From Pseudomonas sp. 8Z (GTDB lineage Bacteria > Pseudomonadota > Gammaproteobacteria > Pseudomonadales > Pseudomonadaceae), in assembly GCF_902506535.1 (NCBI RefSeq), contig NZ_LR733825.1:809206-873205 (forward strand): a stretch of 64,000 bases of DNA, written 5' to 3'. Every line of letters begins with the position of its first letter. The stretch's first letter is position 1. This document shows positions 17,674 to 26,522 of this stretch, in pieces. Made by a program: the position numbers and the translations under genes. The notes below the pieces were generated by a model, which saw nothing but the letters and a program-made list of their open reading frames with translations, did no database searches and was not told the origin of the DNA.

Positions 17674-19353
17674 TCAATCCTCGCGGTAACGACGCAGCTT
17701 CAGCGCCTTACCGGCAACGCGAGTGTCCTTGAGCTTGCCGAGCAGACGATCCAGGCCGTCTTCTGGCAACTCTACGAGGCTGAAGGTTTCGCGAATCTGA
17801 ATCCGGCCAATGGCCTCACGGGCCAGACCGCCCTCATTGAGGATGGCGCCGAGCAGGTTCTTCGCGGCGATGCCGTCGCGAGTACCCAGAGCAGTACGGC
17901 AACGCACGCGGCCTTCTGTCAACGGCAACGGCGCACGACGCTCGCGGTATTCGCCACGCTCGCCACTGCGCTCACCGTCACGCTCACGACGCTCACGCGG
18001 CGCACCGACGCTAGGCACCAGCGGCTGCTCGCGCTCAACGCTAGCCAGATCCAGCGCCTGACCATTGGTGGCCTTCTTCAGCAGCGCAGCGGCCAGAGCA
18101 CGCGGACTGCAACCGATGTCGGCGGTCAGACGGTCGAGCAGATCGCCATGGCTGGCTTCAGCATCGGCTACCAGCGGCGCCAGGCTGCTGGTGAGTTTCT
18201 TGATGCGCGCATCGAGCACCTGCTGGGCATTCGGCAGCTTGACTTCGCCGACCTTCTGCCCGGTCACACGCTCGATCACCTGCAACATACGGCGCTCACG
18301 CGGCGTGACCAGCAGCAGCGCGCGACCTTCACGACCAGCACGACCGGTACGACCGATACGGTGCACGTAGGACTCCGGGTCGTACGGCATGTCGACGTTG
18401 AATACGTGAGTGATGCGCGGCACGTCGATACCACGGGCAGCCACGTCAGTAGCGACGACGATATCCAGACGGCCATCTTTGAGCGAGTCGATGACGCGCT
18501 CGCGCTGGTTCTGGGCAATGTCGCCATTCAGCGCGGCGGCCTTGTAGCCCTTGGCTTCCAGCGCAGCAGCCAGATCCAGGGTGGCTTGCTTGGTACGCAC
18601 GAAAGCGATCAGCGCATCGAAATCTTCGACTTCCAGCAAGCGGGTGACGGCGTTGATCTTCTGATCAGCGTGAATCATCAGATGCGCCTGCTCGATACGC
18701 GAGACGGTCTGAGTCTTCGCGGCGATCTTGACGTGCTGCGGCTCGCGCAGGTGCTTCTCGGCAATAGCGCGGATCGAGTGCGGCAGCGTGGCGGAGAACA
18801 GCACGCTCTGGCGGCTTTCCGGCATGGCTTCGAAGATGATTTCCAGATCATCCATAAAGCCCAGCTTGAGCATTTCGTCGGCTTCGTCGAGCACCAGATG
18901 CTGGATGGTGGACAGCACCTTCTCGTCGCGACGCAGGTGGTCAACCAGACGCCCCGGAGTCGCCACGATGACCTGTGCACCCTGGCGGATGGCTTTGAGC
19001 TGCGGGCCCATCGGCGCGCCGCCATAAACGGCAACGACGTTCACGCCTGGCATCTGCTTGGAATAGGTTTCGAACGCGGTGGCCACCTGCAAGGCCAGCT
19101 CGCGGGTCGGCGCGAGAATCAGCACCTGCGGCTCACGCTTGGCCGGGTCGATCTTCGACAGCAGCGGCAGCGCAAAGGCGGCGGTCTTACCGGTACCGGT
19201 CTGAGCCTGACCGATCATGTCGTGGCCGGCCAGGATTACTGGGATGGCCTGCGACTGAATCGGCGACGGCTCTTCGTAACCAACAGCGGTCAGAGCGGCG
19301 AGAATATTGGGGTGAAGTCCGAGTGCGGCGAAGCCGCCGGTTTCCTGGGTCAT
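17674..19353 (-). CDS. deaD: DEAD-box RNA helicase DeaD/CsdA
   Basis: ATP-dependent RNA helicase, 559 residues, acting in cold-stress ribosome assembly and mRNA unwinding. Walker A AQTGTGKT (50-57), PTRELALQ, DEAD (156-159), SAT (187-189) and HRIGRTGRAGR are present. The C-terminal quarter is arginine-rich (RERRERDGERSGERGEYRERR) before a DbpA-like RNA-binding domain ending LKLRRYRED. Start set at MTQETGGFAALGL. A structured leader of about 190 nt precedes it, as expected for a cold-regulated helicase. Confidence 0.95.
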   Translation of the reverse strand: MTQETGGFAALGLHPNILAALTAVGYEEPSPIQSQAIPVILAGHDMIGQAQTGTGKTAAFALPLLSKIDPAKREPQVLILAPTRELALQVATAFETYSKQMPGVNVVAVYGGAPMGPQLKAIRQGAQVIVATPGRLVDHLRRDEKVLSTIQHLVLDEADEMLKLGFMDDLEIIFEAMPESRQSVLFSATLPHSIRAIAEKHLREPQHVKIAAKTQTVSRIEQAHLMIHADQKINAVTRLLEVEDFDALIAFVRTKQATLDLAAALEAKGYKAAALNGDIAQNQRERVIDSLKDGRLDIVVATDVAARGIDVPRITHVFNVDMPYDPESYVHRIGRTGRAGREGRALLLVTPRERRMLQVIERVTGQKVGEVKLPNAQQVLDARIKKLTSSLAPLVADAEASHGDLLDRLTADIGCSPRALAAALLKKATNGQALDLASVEREQPLVPSVGAPRERRERDGERSGERGEYRERRAPLPLTEGRVRCRTALGTRDGIAAKNLLGAILNEGGLAREAIGRIQIRETFSLVELPEDGLDRLLGKLKDTRVAGKALKLRRYRED

Positions 19354-19557
19354 GGGTCTGCCTCTGTGCATCCGCAAAGACCCAGGAACAAAGGCTGCAC
19401 GTGCCATGTAGGACCTTGTGGGTCACCCTGGCAGCCGATAGACGGGCATTTGCGAAAACGATGGATGAAACGTCAAGAGTAGTTCGCCGTGGCGAACCGA
19501 CAACAAAGCCAAGCTTTGTGATAGTGACGAGGCCGTTTTGGCCGGGCGCGGATCATA
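19354..19557 (-). promoter_or_regulatory. deaD promoter and structured 5-prime leader
   Basis: A TATGAT -10 element on the minus strand (19552-19557) predicts a start near 19545 and an untranslated leader of about 190 nt. The leader holds three perfect inverted repeats in a row: GGCC/GGCC with a 5-base loop (19531-19543), ACAAAGC/GCTTTGT (19503-19519) and GTTCGCC/GGCGAAC (19482-19497). Such leaders are known to control cold-shock helicase mRNAs; here the role is inferred. Confidence 0.5.
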
Positions 19558-19613
19558 CAGGAATTTTCAGCCAGGGGGACAGGTTTTTTCGTCTGAAAGC
19601 GCCTGAAACGCCC

Positions 19614-20393
19614 CTAGCTAGCAGGCCGCAGCGAATCGATCAAATGCTGCAAGGAGTAGCCCAATCTTGGCGCTATCTCATCAGCACGCGCACGCAGGAA
19701 GTCGAAATCCAGCTCTTGCTGCAGATCAGCGGGAATCAACATCACCACGTTGCCTTCTTTTACCGGGCACTCCCAGTAATGGCGGTGGAACAGCCCTCGC
19801 AGCAAAGCGGCGCCCAGAGGCTTGCCGTCATTAGCGGCCCATTGATTGATGATCAACCAGCCACCTGGGTTGAGCTTGGCCTGGCATTGTTCGAGAAAAT
19901 TCCAGGCCAAATGCCCAACGCCCGGCCCCTGATCGGTGTACAGATCGAGAAAGATCAAATCGGCAGTTTCCGCACTTGCCAGCAGCTCGACGGCATCGCC
20001 GATACGAATGGTCAAGCGTGGGTCGTCATCAAGGCCGAGAAACTCCATGGCCAGTCGCGGCACATCCGGGCGCAGCTCGATAGCCTCGACATCCTCCAGC
20101 GGCAGGAACTTGAGGCAGGCCTGAGTCAGATTACCTGCACCCAACCCGAGAAACAGCGCGGTTTCCGGCCGCTCATGAGCCAACGCACCCAAGAGCATGG
20201 CGCGTGTGTAGTCATACTCCAGCCAGCTTGGATCTGCGGGAAACACACAGCTCTGCTCGATGCATTCACCGAACTCAAGAAAACGATAGGCACCGATCTG
20301 CACCACGCGGATTACCCCGAAGGCATCGCGTACTTCGGCCAGCAGAACTTCGTCCAGCATCTTCATCTCTTCGCTCGGCGGTAAACCCGGCAT
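19614..20393 (-). CDS. Spermidine synthase-like SAM-binding protein
   Basis: A 259-residue protein with the spermidine synthase/methyltransferase fold. ALFLGLGAGNLTQACLKFLP is the glycine-rich cofactor motif, VEAIELRPDVPRLA follows with the acidic ribose-binding residue, and ADLIFLDLYTDQGPG holds the catalytic-region Asp. It lacks an obvious speD neighbour, and many such proteins are not true SpeE enzymes, so polyamine synthesis is not claimed. AGGAG precedes the first ATG, which supports this start over two internal ATGs. Confidence 0.75.
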   Translation of the reverse strand: MPGLPPSEEMKMLDEVLLAEVRDAFGVIRVVQIGAYRFLEFGECIEQSCVFPADPSWLEYDYTRAMLLGALAHERPETALFLGLGAGNLTQACLKFLPLEDVEAIELRPDVPRLAMEFLGLDDDPRLTIRIGDAVELLASAETADLIFLDLYTDQGPGVGHLAWNFLEQCQAKLNPGGWLIINQWAANDGKPLGAALLRGLFHRHYWECPVKEGNVVMLIPADLQQELDFDFLRARADEIAPRLGYSLQHLIDSLRPAS

Positions 20394-20551
20394 ATCCCTG
20401 CTCCTAATCCTTACATTTGAGCCCTACAGCCAGGCAACTGGACCGATTGTCGGCGATGCAACCCCGTGCGGTCACGCGATAATTACGCGCAGAGCCGAGA
20501 GCCTTATCGGTTACCATGCGAGCCGCCTTGATTAGCCGCCAGAGATACGCC

Positions 20552-21898
20552 ATGTCCAACGCCTGGAACCCTCAGAGCTGGAGAGCCAAACCCATACAGC
20601 AGCAGCCCGAATACCCTGACGCCGCGCACCTGGCGCAGGTCGAGCAGGCCCTGGCCGGCTACCCGCCGCTGGTGTTCGCCGGTGAGGCTCGCGAGCTGCG
20701 CCGTCAGTTTGCCGAAGTCACCCAGGGCCGCGCCTTCCTGCTTCAAGGCGGCGATTGCGCCGAGAGCTTCGCCGAGTTTTCCGCTGCGAAGATCCGTGAC
20801 ACCTTCAAGGTACTGCTGCAAATGGCCATCGTCATGACCTTCGCGGCTGGCTGCCCGGTGGTCAAGGTCGGGCGCATGGCCGGGCAGTTCGCCAAGCCTC
20901 GCTCATCGGGTAGCGAAACCATCGATGGCGTCACCCTGCCGGCCTACCGTGGCGATATCGTCAACGGCATCGGCTTCGACGCCGCCAGCCGCGTACCCGA
21001 TCCCGAGCGCCTGATGCAGGCCTATCACCAGGCCACCGCCAGCCTCAACCTGCTGCGCGCCTTCGCTCAGGGCGGCTTCGCCGACCTGCATCAGGTGCAC
21101 CAGTGGAACCTCGACTTCATCGCCAACTCGGCGCTGGCCGAGAAATACCACCAACTCGCCGGGCGCATCGACGAAACCTTGGCCTTCATGCGTGCCGTGG
21201 GCATGGACAGCGCGCCACAACTGCGCGAAACCAGCTTCTTCACCGCCCATGAGGCGCTGCTGCTGAACTACGAAGAAGCCTTCGTCCGTCGCGACAGCCT
21301 CACCGGCCGCTGGTACGACTGCTCCGCGCACATGCTGTGGATCGGCGACCGCACCCGTCAGCTCGATGGAGCGCATGTCGAATTCATGCGCGGCATCGAG
21401 AACCCCATCGGCGTCAAAGTCGGCCCAACTACAGATGCCGATGAGCTGATCCGCCTGATCGATACGCTCAACCCGGACAACGATCCGGGCCGCCTCAACC
21501 TGATCGTGCGTATGGGCGCCGAAAAGGTTGAAGCACACTTCCCGCGCCTGCTGCGCAAGGTCAAGGAAGAAGGTCGCCAGGTGCTATGGAGCTCCGACCC
21601 GATGCACGGCAACACCATCAAGGCCAGCAGCGGCTACAAGACCCGCGATTTCGCGCAAATACTCAGCGAAGTCCGGCAGTTCTTCGCCGCGCACCAGGCC
21701 GAAGGTACACATGCTGGCGGCATCCATATCGAGATGACCGGACAGAACGTCACCGAATGCATCGGTGGCTCACGTCCGATCACCGAAGACGGCCTGTCCG
21801 ACCGCTACCACACCCACTGCGACCCGCGCATGAACGCCGACCAGTCCCTGGAACTGGCCTTCATGATTGCCGAGACACTGAAGCAAGTGCGGCGCTGA
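20552..21898 (+). CDS. Class II 3-deoxy-7-phosphoheptulonate (DAHP) synthase
   Basis: First enzyme of the shikimate pathway: condenses phosphoenolpyruvate and erythrose 4-phosphate. The 448-residue length and the motifs [11 protein letters not shown] (Cys69, metal ligand), [28 protein letters not shown] and [10 protein letters not shown] are those of the plant-like class II enzyme. In P. aeruginosa there are two class II enzymes; the [10 protein letters not shown] start and lack of nearby phenazine genes point to the housekeeping one. The ribosome site is weak. Unit boundaries on both sides are open. Confidence 0.93.
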   Translation: MSNAWNPQSWRAKPIQQQPEYPDAAHLAQVEQALAGYPPLVFAGEARELRRQFAEVTQGRAFLLQGGDCAESFAEFSAAKIRDTFKVLLQMAIVMTFAAGCPVVKVGRMAGQFAKPRSSGSETIDGVTLPAYRGDIVNGIGFDAASRVPDPERLMQAYHQATASLNLLRAFAQGGFADLHQVHQWNLDFIANSALAEKYHQLAGRIDETLAFMRAVGMDSAPQLRETSFFTAHEALLLNYEEAFVRRDSLTGRWYDCSAHMLWIGDRTRQLDGAHVEFMRGIENPIGVKVGPTTDADELIRLIDTLNPDNDPGRLNLIVRMGAEKVEAHFPRLLRKVKEEGRQVLWSSDPMHGNTIKASSGYKTRDFAQILSEVRQFFAAHQAEGTHAGGIHIEMTGQNVTECIGGSRPITEDGLSDRYHTHCDPRMNADQSLELAFMIAETLKQVRR

Positions 21899-21971
21899 GT
21901 TATCGCCGGACCGGTAAAGCAAGAAAATACTCCGAGGCCGCAATTCGCCCTTGCTCAGCTAAAAGTTAGTC

Positions 21972-22361
21972 ATGTCGATGCCAAGCAAATACCTAATCAC
22001 TACTCTATCGCTCCTACCACTCACTTCCTGGGCCGACTACGACAAACAGTATCAGGACTGCCTGGATGCCTATGGCACAACTAACAACTCCGTCGTTTCA
22101 GTCTGCGCGCAAGAGGTATCGGCCAAGGCAAAGCGGGAGATGAACCACATCTATCAGCAGCTTTTCCTGCGGTACAAGGCAAGCGCACAAGAGGATGCTC
22201 AACAACTGGAGACGACACAAAAAGCGTGGCTAAGCTATCGCAACGGCCAATGTGAGCTGCAGGGGCGGCGTGTTGGGTCACCGATGTATCACTATTGTCC
22301 AATGAAAATGAATATCGAGCGTGTCAGCGAACTGCAGTTTCTGCTGGATAACAGCCTCTAA
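21972..22361 (+). CDS. LprI-like (DUF1311) periplasmic protein
   Basis: A 129-residue exported protein: signal peptide SKYLITTLSLLPLTSWA, then a mature domain with cysteines at about 30, 44, 96 and 112. The motif TTQKAWLSYRNGQCELQG is diagnostic for the LprI/DUF1311 family, some members of which inhibit lysozyme. Inhibitor activity here is only possible. An alternative start lies two codons downstream. Monocistronic; base composition is slightly lower in GC than its neighbours. Confidence 0.8.
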   Translation: MSMPSKYLITTLSLLPLTSWADYDKQYQDCLDAYGTTNNSVVSVCAQEVSAKAKREMNHIYQQLFLRYKASAQEDAQQLETTQKAWLSYRNGQCELQGRRVGSPMYHYCPMKMNIERVSELQFLLDNSL

Positions 22362-22464
22362 ATCTGACCGAAATAACAACCTGTCAGCACCATACAGTTG
22401 CTCCTCATGCCAGGTGTTCTGCCAGACAATCAGTCGTATGCCAAGGCGCTAGGCATGAGGCAGT

Positions 22465-22929
22465 TCAGGCTGGCGCTGAGAACACCTGCCGAAAATTAAA
22501 GGCCTGCGCCGTGACGCCATGCTCGCGCAAGCGGGCCAATCGTTCAGCGGCTTCGACCACGCTCGGTCGGTGCCCGGCAGGCACCCACCACAACACCTGA
22601 TGCGTCTGCTCGACACGCTCGAACCATTCACGTCGGCGCTTGAGCATCTCGGTATGCGCTGACTTGTAGACGTAGTCGCTGAGCGACTGCACGTCCTGCC
22701 AGACCGACATATTGACCAAGACGTCGTCGCCAAAGGGGCGGATCGCCGTGGCGTCGCCTACTTCGTCCTGCAAGCGCCAGACATAGCCGGGCGAGGCTTC
22801 GGCCAAGGCATTGATGCGTTCCAGATTAGCGACGAAGTCGGCCATCTGCGGCGAGTCCAGCGGTGCCTTCATCCAGGCGATATTCAGTTGGGCCAAGTGA
22901 TAGACAGACACTTTCCAGCCTCCTTGCAT
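22465..22929 (-). CDS. DUF3291 protein
   Basis: A 154-residue cytoplasmic protein starting MQGGWKVSVYHLAQLNIA. The motifs YVWRLQDE, VNMSVWQDVQSLSDYVY and WWVPAGHRPSVVEAAERL define the DUF3291 family, which has a ferredoxin-like dimeric alpha-beta barrel look similar to small monooxygenases. No catalytic function is established. Its ATG shares one base with the upstream exporter stop (TAATG), so the two are translationally coupled. Confidence 0.85.
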   Translation of the reverse strand: MQGGWKVSVYHLAQLNIAWMKAPLDSPQMADFVANLERINALAEASPGYVWRLQDEVGDATAIRPFGDDVLVNMSVWQDVQSLSDYVYKSAHTEMLKRRREWFERVEQTHQVLWWVPAGHRPSVVEAAERLARLREHGVTAQAFNFRQVFSAPA

Positions 22930-23873
22930 TAGGGCTGCTGCGGCAAGCCGCGCCAATGGGATAAACGTCGGCGCAACCAGGCTTCACTACTGACCAGGCT
23001 AATACCCGACAGCACCAGTGCCGCGCCGATGATGAAGTTCAGGGTCAGCGGTTCGTCCAGCACCAGCACGCCGAAGGTCACGCCAAAAAGTGGGGTCATG
23101 AAGGAAAACACCGCCATGTTCGACGCCAAGTAGCGGCGCAGCAGCCAGAACCAGGTCAGGTAAGTGAAGAACGACACCACCACGCCCTGCAGCAGGATGC
23201 TGCCGATGGCCACGGGGCTCCAGCGTAACTGGCTGAAGTCGACCACCACCAGTGCGCTAGCCAGCAGCAAAACGCAAGCGACCGCTAGCTGATAGAACAG
23301 CGTCAGCCCAGGTGGCGCTTCGGATAAGCGCGAGCCACGCACCACAACGGTCGTAGCCCCCCAAGCCATGCCCGCGCACAGGCCCAGCACATCCCCCAGC
23401 AGTACCTCACCATCAATCTCGGCCCAGTTGCCGCCGACGCCGAAAGCCATCACCACCCCGGCGAAGCACAACACAATGCCCATCCATTGCAAGCGTCGCA
23501 GGCGCTCACTAGGCAGCAACAGGTGCAATCCAAGCGCCGAAAAGATCGGCGCGGTGTAGAGAAATACCGCCATGTGCGAGGCCGAGGTATGCCGCAGGCC
23601 CAGGGCAATGAAGAAGAACTCCAGGGCGAACAGCACGCCAGCCAGCACACCCGCGCGCCAAGTACAGCCAATCCACCCCTGCCAGCTACGCTGCCAAAGC
23701 AGTAACAAGCCAACCAGCAAGGCGGCGACAGCCGAGCGCAGAGCGACCTGGAGCATGGGTGCGACATCGCCAGCCGCCAGTTTGATCGCCACCTGCTGGC
23801 TACCCCAAATGGCGCAAAGCAGCAGCATCAACTGAAACAGGAACAGATCAGCACCCTTGCGCACAGCCGTCAT
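22929..23873 (-). CDS. EamA-family (DMT) transporter
   Basis: A 314-residue inner-membrane protein with ten predicted helices in two EamA repeats, likely exporting a small metabolite. I choose the ATG at 23871-23873, seven bases after GGAG, over a GTG one codon earlier. Characteristic segments are LLCAIWGSQQVAIKLA, HTSASHMAVFLYTAPIF and WGATTVVVRGSRLS. It forms a coupled unit with the DUF3291 gene. Substrate cannot be predicted. Confidence 0.85.
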   Translation of the reverse strand: MTAVRKGADLFLFQLMLLLCAIWGSQQVAIKLAAGDVAPMLQVALRSAVAALLVGLLLLWQRSWQGWIGCTWRAGVLAGVLFALEFFFIALGLRHTSASHMAVFLYTAPIFSALGLHLLLPSERLRRLQWMGIVLCFAGVVMAFGVGGNWAEIDGEVLLGDVLGLCAGMAWGATTVVVRGSRLSEAPPGLTLFYQLAVACVLLLASALVVVDFSQLRWSPVAIGSILLQGVVVSFFTYLTWFWLLRRYLASNMAVFSFMTPLFGVTFGVLVLDEPLTLNFIIGAALVLSGISLVSSEAWLRRRLSHWRGLPQQP

Positions 23874-23888
23874 CACGTCACTCCATGG

Positions 23889-24113
23889 TTATTTGCGCAG
23901 CGGATCATCCCAGAATGGCCGCTCACTTTCCTGCATCACATCCGCCCGAGTCAGCCCCAGATCCTTCAGCTCCAGCAAATCCAGGCGCGCCAGTTGATCG
24001 CGTTCACGCGCAAGCTGACGCCAACGGCGCAGCACTTCGTACATCGCAGCCAACCGTGACCAGCGCACAGGCGCCCAAGCCCGCACCAGCGCATAACCTC
24101 TCTGAGTTTTCAT
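23889..24113 (-). CDS. DUF1127 small arginine-rich protein
   Basis: A 74-residue protein. The C-terminal half carries the DUF1127 motif (RQLARERDQLARLDLLELKD then LGLTRADV). Members in alpha-proteobacteria bind RNA and influence sRNA and mRNA turnover; that function is not shown for pseudomonads. Lies 15 bases upstream of the EamA gene and could be cotranscribed with it. A hairpin overlaps its start codon. Divergent from the LysR gene. Confidence 0.85.
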   Translation of the reverse strand: MKTQRGYALVRAWAPVRWSRLAAMYEVLRRWRQLARERDQLARLDLLELKDLGLTRADVMQESERPFWDDPLRK

Positions 24114-24141
24114 GCCAACGCCCTCCCTGTGGTGTTGGCAT
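24111..24141 (-). promoter_or_regulatory. Hairpin over the DUF1127 translation start
   Basis: ATGCCAAC (24112-24119) and GTTGGCAT (24134-24141) are perfect inverted repeats. In the minus-strand mRNA the loop contains the AGGGAGGG ribosome site and the 3-prime arm includes the first two bases of the AUG. It could gate translation, or be an operator seen as DNA. Confidence 0.45.
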
Positions 24142-24210
24142 TAGTCTCAGGCCGGAAATAAGATCAATCTAACGAATGTTTCTTATGCAACCCATTCCAG
24201 GGATTGATCT

Positions 24211-25065
24211 ATGGCCTACCACCCCAGCATTGATACCGAATTACTGCGCAGCTTCGTTGCCATCGCCGACACCGGCGGTTTCACCCGCGCCGCCGAGGCC
24301 GTAAATCGCACCCAATCGGCGATCAGCATGCAGATGAAGCGTCTGGAGGAGGACGTTGTGCAGCGCACGCTGTTCGAGCGCGACGGCCGCCAAGTGCGCC
24401 TGACACCCGAGGGGCAGGTGCTGCTGGGTTACGCGCGGCGCATCCTCAAATTGCATGGCGAGGTACTCAACACCCTGCGCGAGCCACATATGGTTGGCGC
24501 CGTACGCATCGGCACGCCGGACGACTATGTGATGCGTTTTCTACCGGAAATCCTTTCACGCTTCGCTCAGGCTTACCCGCTGGTACAAGTGGAAGTGCAC
24601 TGCGAGCCATCCGGGCAGTTACTGCAACGCCAGGACCTCGACCTCACCATCGTCACCCGCCAGCCCGGCATGGAGATCGGCCAGCTACTGCGCCAAGAAC
24701 GCTTCGTTTGGGCTGCGGCTCAGGGCTTCGCCCCGCACGAGCAAAACCCTATACCGCTGGCGATGTTCAACGCCGACTGCTTCTGCCGCGAATGGGCCTG
24801 CAATGCATTGGATGCAATGAACCGCTCCTACCGCATCGCCTATACCAGCCCCAGCCTCTCGGCAATTTTCGCCGTAGTGCGCGCAGGCCTGGCTGTGACC
24901 GCGCAACTGCAAAGCCTGATCACCTCGGACCTGCACATCCTCGGTGAAGCGGAAGGTCTGCCGTTATTGCCCCTAACCAGCATCGTGCTGCTACGCAAGG
25001 AAAGCAGCCATTCGCCGGTAACCGAGTGCCTGGCTGAGCATATCGTCGAAGGCTTCAAGCTGTAG
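24211..25065 (+). CDS. LysR-type transcriptional regulator (LrhA/HexA-like)
   Basis: A 284-residue regulator. Residues 9-68 form the winged helix-turn-helix (ELLRSFVAIADTGGFTRAAE, then QSAISMQMKRLEE), and the rest is the periplasmic-binding-like effector domain (GAVRIGTPDDYVMRFLPEIL). The unusual QMKRLEE helix and GTPDDY strand resemble the LrhA/HexA subgroup, which regulates motility and exoproducts in other bacteria. Divergent from DUF1127-EamA-DUF3291, which may be its target. Ligand unknown. Confidence 0.88.
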   Translation: MAYHPSIDTELLRSFVAIADTGGFTRAAEAVNRTQSAISMQMKRLEEDVVQRTLFERDGRQVRLTPEGQVLLGYARRILKLHGEVLNTLREPHMVGAVRIGTPDDYVMRFLPEILSRFAQAYPLVQVEVHCEPSGQLLQRQDLDLTIVTRQPGMEIGQLLRQERFVWAAAQGFAPHEQNPIPLAMFNADCFCREWACNALDAMNRSYRIAYTSPSLSAIFAVVRAGLAVTAQLQSLITSDLHILGEAEGLPLLPLTSIVLLRKESSHSPVTECLAEHIVEGFKL

Positions 25066-25192
25066 CACGCAACAATCTGGATCGAGGCTATTGCCACCAG
25101 TCAGAGCCCGAGCACTTACACGAGCAGGTGTTGAGCAACAATTCGGCGTACTGCCTGTGCTAAAACGGCAGCTTCATTTCCTGGAGCCTGCC

Positions 25193-25612
25193 ATGCACAT
25201 CCGCCCTTTCCAGCCTGCTGACGAAGCCGCCATCGTCGCCCTCTGGCAACGCTGCGACCTGATCCGCCCGTGGAACGACCCATACAAGGACATCCAGCGC
25301 AAACTCAAGGTACAGCCGGAGCTATTTCTGGTGGGCGAACGTGAGGGGCAACTGGTGGCCTCAGCGATGGCCGGATATGAGGGGCATCGCGGCTGGATCA
25401 ACTACCTGGCGGTCTGCCCCGAACAACGCAGACAGGGCCTGGCCCGGCAACTGATAAACCATATCGAAGAGAAGATGCTCGCGTTGGGCTGTCCCAAGCT
25501 GGGCCTGTTGGTGCGCAACAGTAACCCTGATGCGCTCGCCTTCTACGAACGCCTTGGTTTTCAGGTCGACGCCGCGGTGAGCCTGGGTAAACGCCTGATC
25601 AGCGACGAGTGA
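25193..25612 (+). CDS. ypeA: GNAT acetyltransferase YpeA
   Basis: A 139-residue acetyltransferase starting MHIRPFQPADEAAIVALWQRC, after a CTGGAG site. YLAVCPEQRRQGLARQLI is the acetyl-CoA pyrophosphate-binding motif A with the expected R/QxxGxA pattern, and RNSNPDALAFYERLGF is motif B. The family name YpeA fits over its whole length; the acceptor is unknown. Monocistronic and convergent with the DUF3820 gene. Confidence 0.88.
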   Translation: MHIRPFQPADEAAIVALWQRCDLIRPWNDPYKDIQRKLKVQPELFLVGEREGQLVASAMAGYEGHRGWINYLAVCPEQRRQGLARQLINHIEEKMLALGCPKLGLLVRNSNPDALAFYERLGFQVDAAVSLGKRLISDE

Positions 25613-25626
25613 TGGCGTCATTGCCA

Positions 25627-25839
25627 TCACCGCTGACGCAACGGATCGAGCAGCGGTTTGAGGCCGTTATGGTCGATCTCCTGCATCAGGGCCAGCAATT
25701 GGCCTAACTCGCCCTTGGGAAAGCCCTCACGAGCAAACCAGTTGAGGTAGTGCCCCGGCAGGTCGGCAATCAACCGATCCTTGTACTTGCCATAGGGCAT
25801 GCGCCGGGTCACTAGGAGTTTCAGTGCTTCAGGGTTCAT
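25627..25839 (-). CDS. DUF3820 protein (putative quorum-sensing-regulated factor family)
   Basis: A 70-residue protein. RRMPYGKYKDRLIADLPGHYLNWF is the signature of DUF3820, a family named after a P. aeruginosa quorum-sensing-regulated protein. The conserved core is a small alpha/beta unit without membrane segments. Virulence or quorum control is not implied by the sequence. Ends 15 bases from ypeA in convergent orientation. Confidence 0.85.
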   Translation of the reverse strand: MNPEALKLLVTRRMPYGKYKDRLIADLPGHYLNWFAREGFPKGELGQLLALMQEIDHNGLKPLLDPLRQR

Positions 25840-25884
25840 CGGCTACTCGGCGAAACAGGAACATGCCGAGCATTGTGCCAGGCT

Positions 25885-26478
25885 TCAGCGGTCGAGGGCT
25901 TGGCGAACGAAGTCCAGCCGATCCTGACCGAAGAACATCTCCCCCTCGACGAAACAGGTCGGCGCGCCGAACACGCCGCGCGTGACCGCCTCTTCGGTAG
26001 TCGCTTTTAGCGCTTGCTTGACCGCGCCTTCGGCGGCCTGCGCCTGCAACGCGGCGGCGTCAAAGCCCGCAGCAGATAACACCTCAATCACCCTGGTTGG
26101 CTCGGCCAGATTCGCGTCATCCACCCACAAGGCGTGAAACAGTGCTCGCAGCGCTTCGGCGAAACGCTCGGGCTGATGCAGTTGCACCGCTACCAGCAAG
26201 CGCATCAGCGTCAGAGTGTTGATGGGGAAATGCCGATTGAAACGCATCGGCACACCATAGCGCTCGGCGAAACGCATCAGGTCACGCACCATGTAACGGC
26301 CCTTGGCAGGGATCATCGCCGGTGATGCATTGCCGGTGGCCTGGAACACCCCGCCAAGCAGCATCGGCCGATACACCAATGTGGCTTGCACCTCCTGGCA
26401 GAGGGTCGGCAGTTGGGTGTGCGCCAAGTAGGACGCAGGGCTGCCAAGATCGAAGAAAAACTCCACGGTTTTGCTCAT
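25885..26478 (-). CDS. DsbA-family 2-hydroxychromene-2-carboxylate isomerase-like protein
   Basis: A 197-residue thioredoxin-fold protein of the kappa glutathione transferase group. VEFFFDLGSPASYLAHTQLP contains the active Ser that replaces the CxxC of DsbA; GVFGAPTCFVEGEMFFGQDRLDFV is the conserved cis-Pro region near the C-terminus. Family members isomerise aromatic degradation intermediates or act as GSH-dependent enzymes. No naphthalene genes are adjacent, so the substrate is open. AGGAGG lies six bases before the start; the SDR gene is 44 bases upstream, a likely two-gene unit. Confidence 0.85.
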   Translation of the reverse strand: MSKTVEFFFDLGSPASYLAHTQLPTLCQEVQATLVYRPMLLGGVFQATGNASPAMIPAKGRYMVRDLMRFAERYGVPMRFNRHFPINTLTLMRLLVAVQLHQPERFAEALRALFHALWVDDANLAEPTRVIEVLSAAGFDAAALQAQAAEGAVKQALKATTEEAVTRGVFGAPTCFVEGEMFFGQDRLDFVRQALDR

Positions 26479-26522
26479 TCACGCCTCCTGAGTGCTGCGA
26501 TACGGGTGGTTCAGATGCATGC

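Noticed and set aside
18148..19482. 444-codon frame antisense to deaD
   Set aside because: Antisense artefact; deaD carries all helicase motifs.
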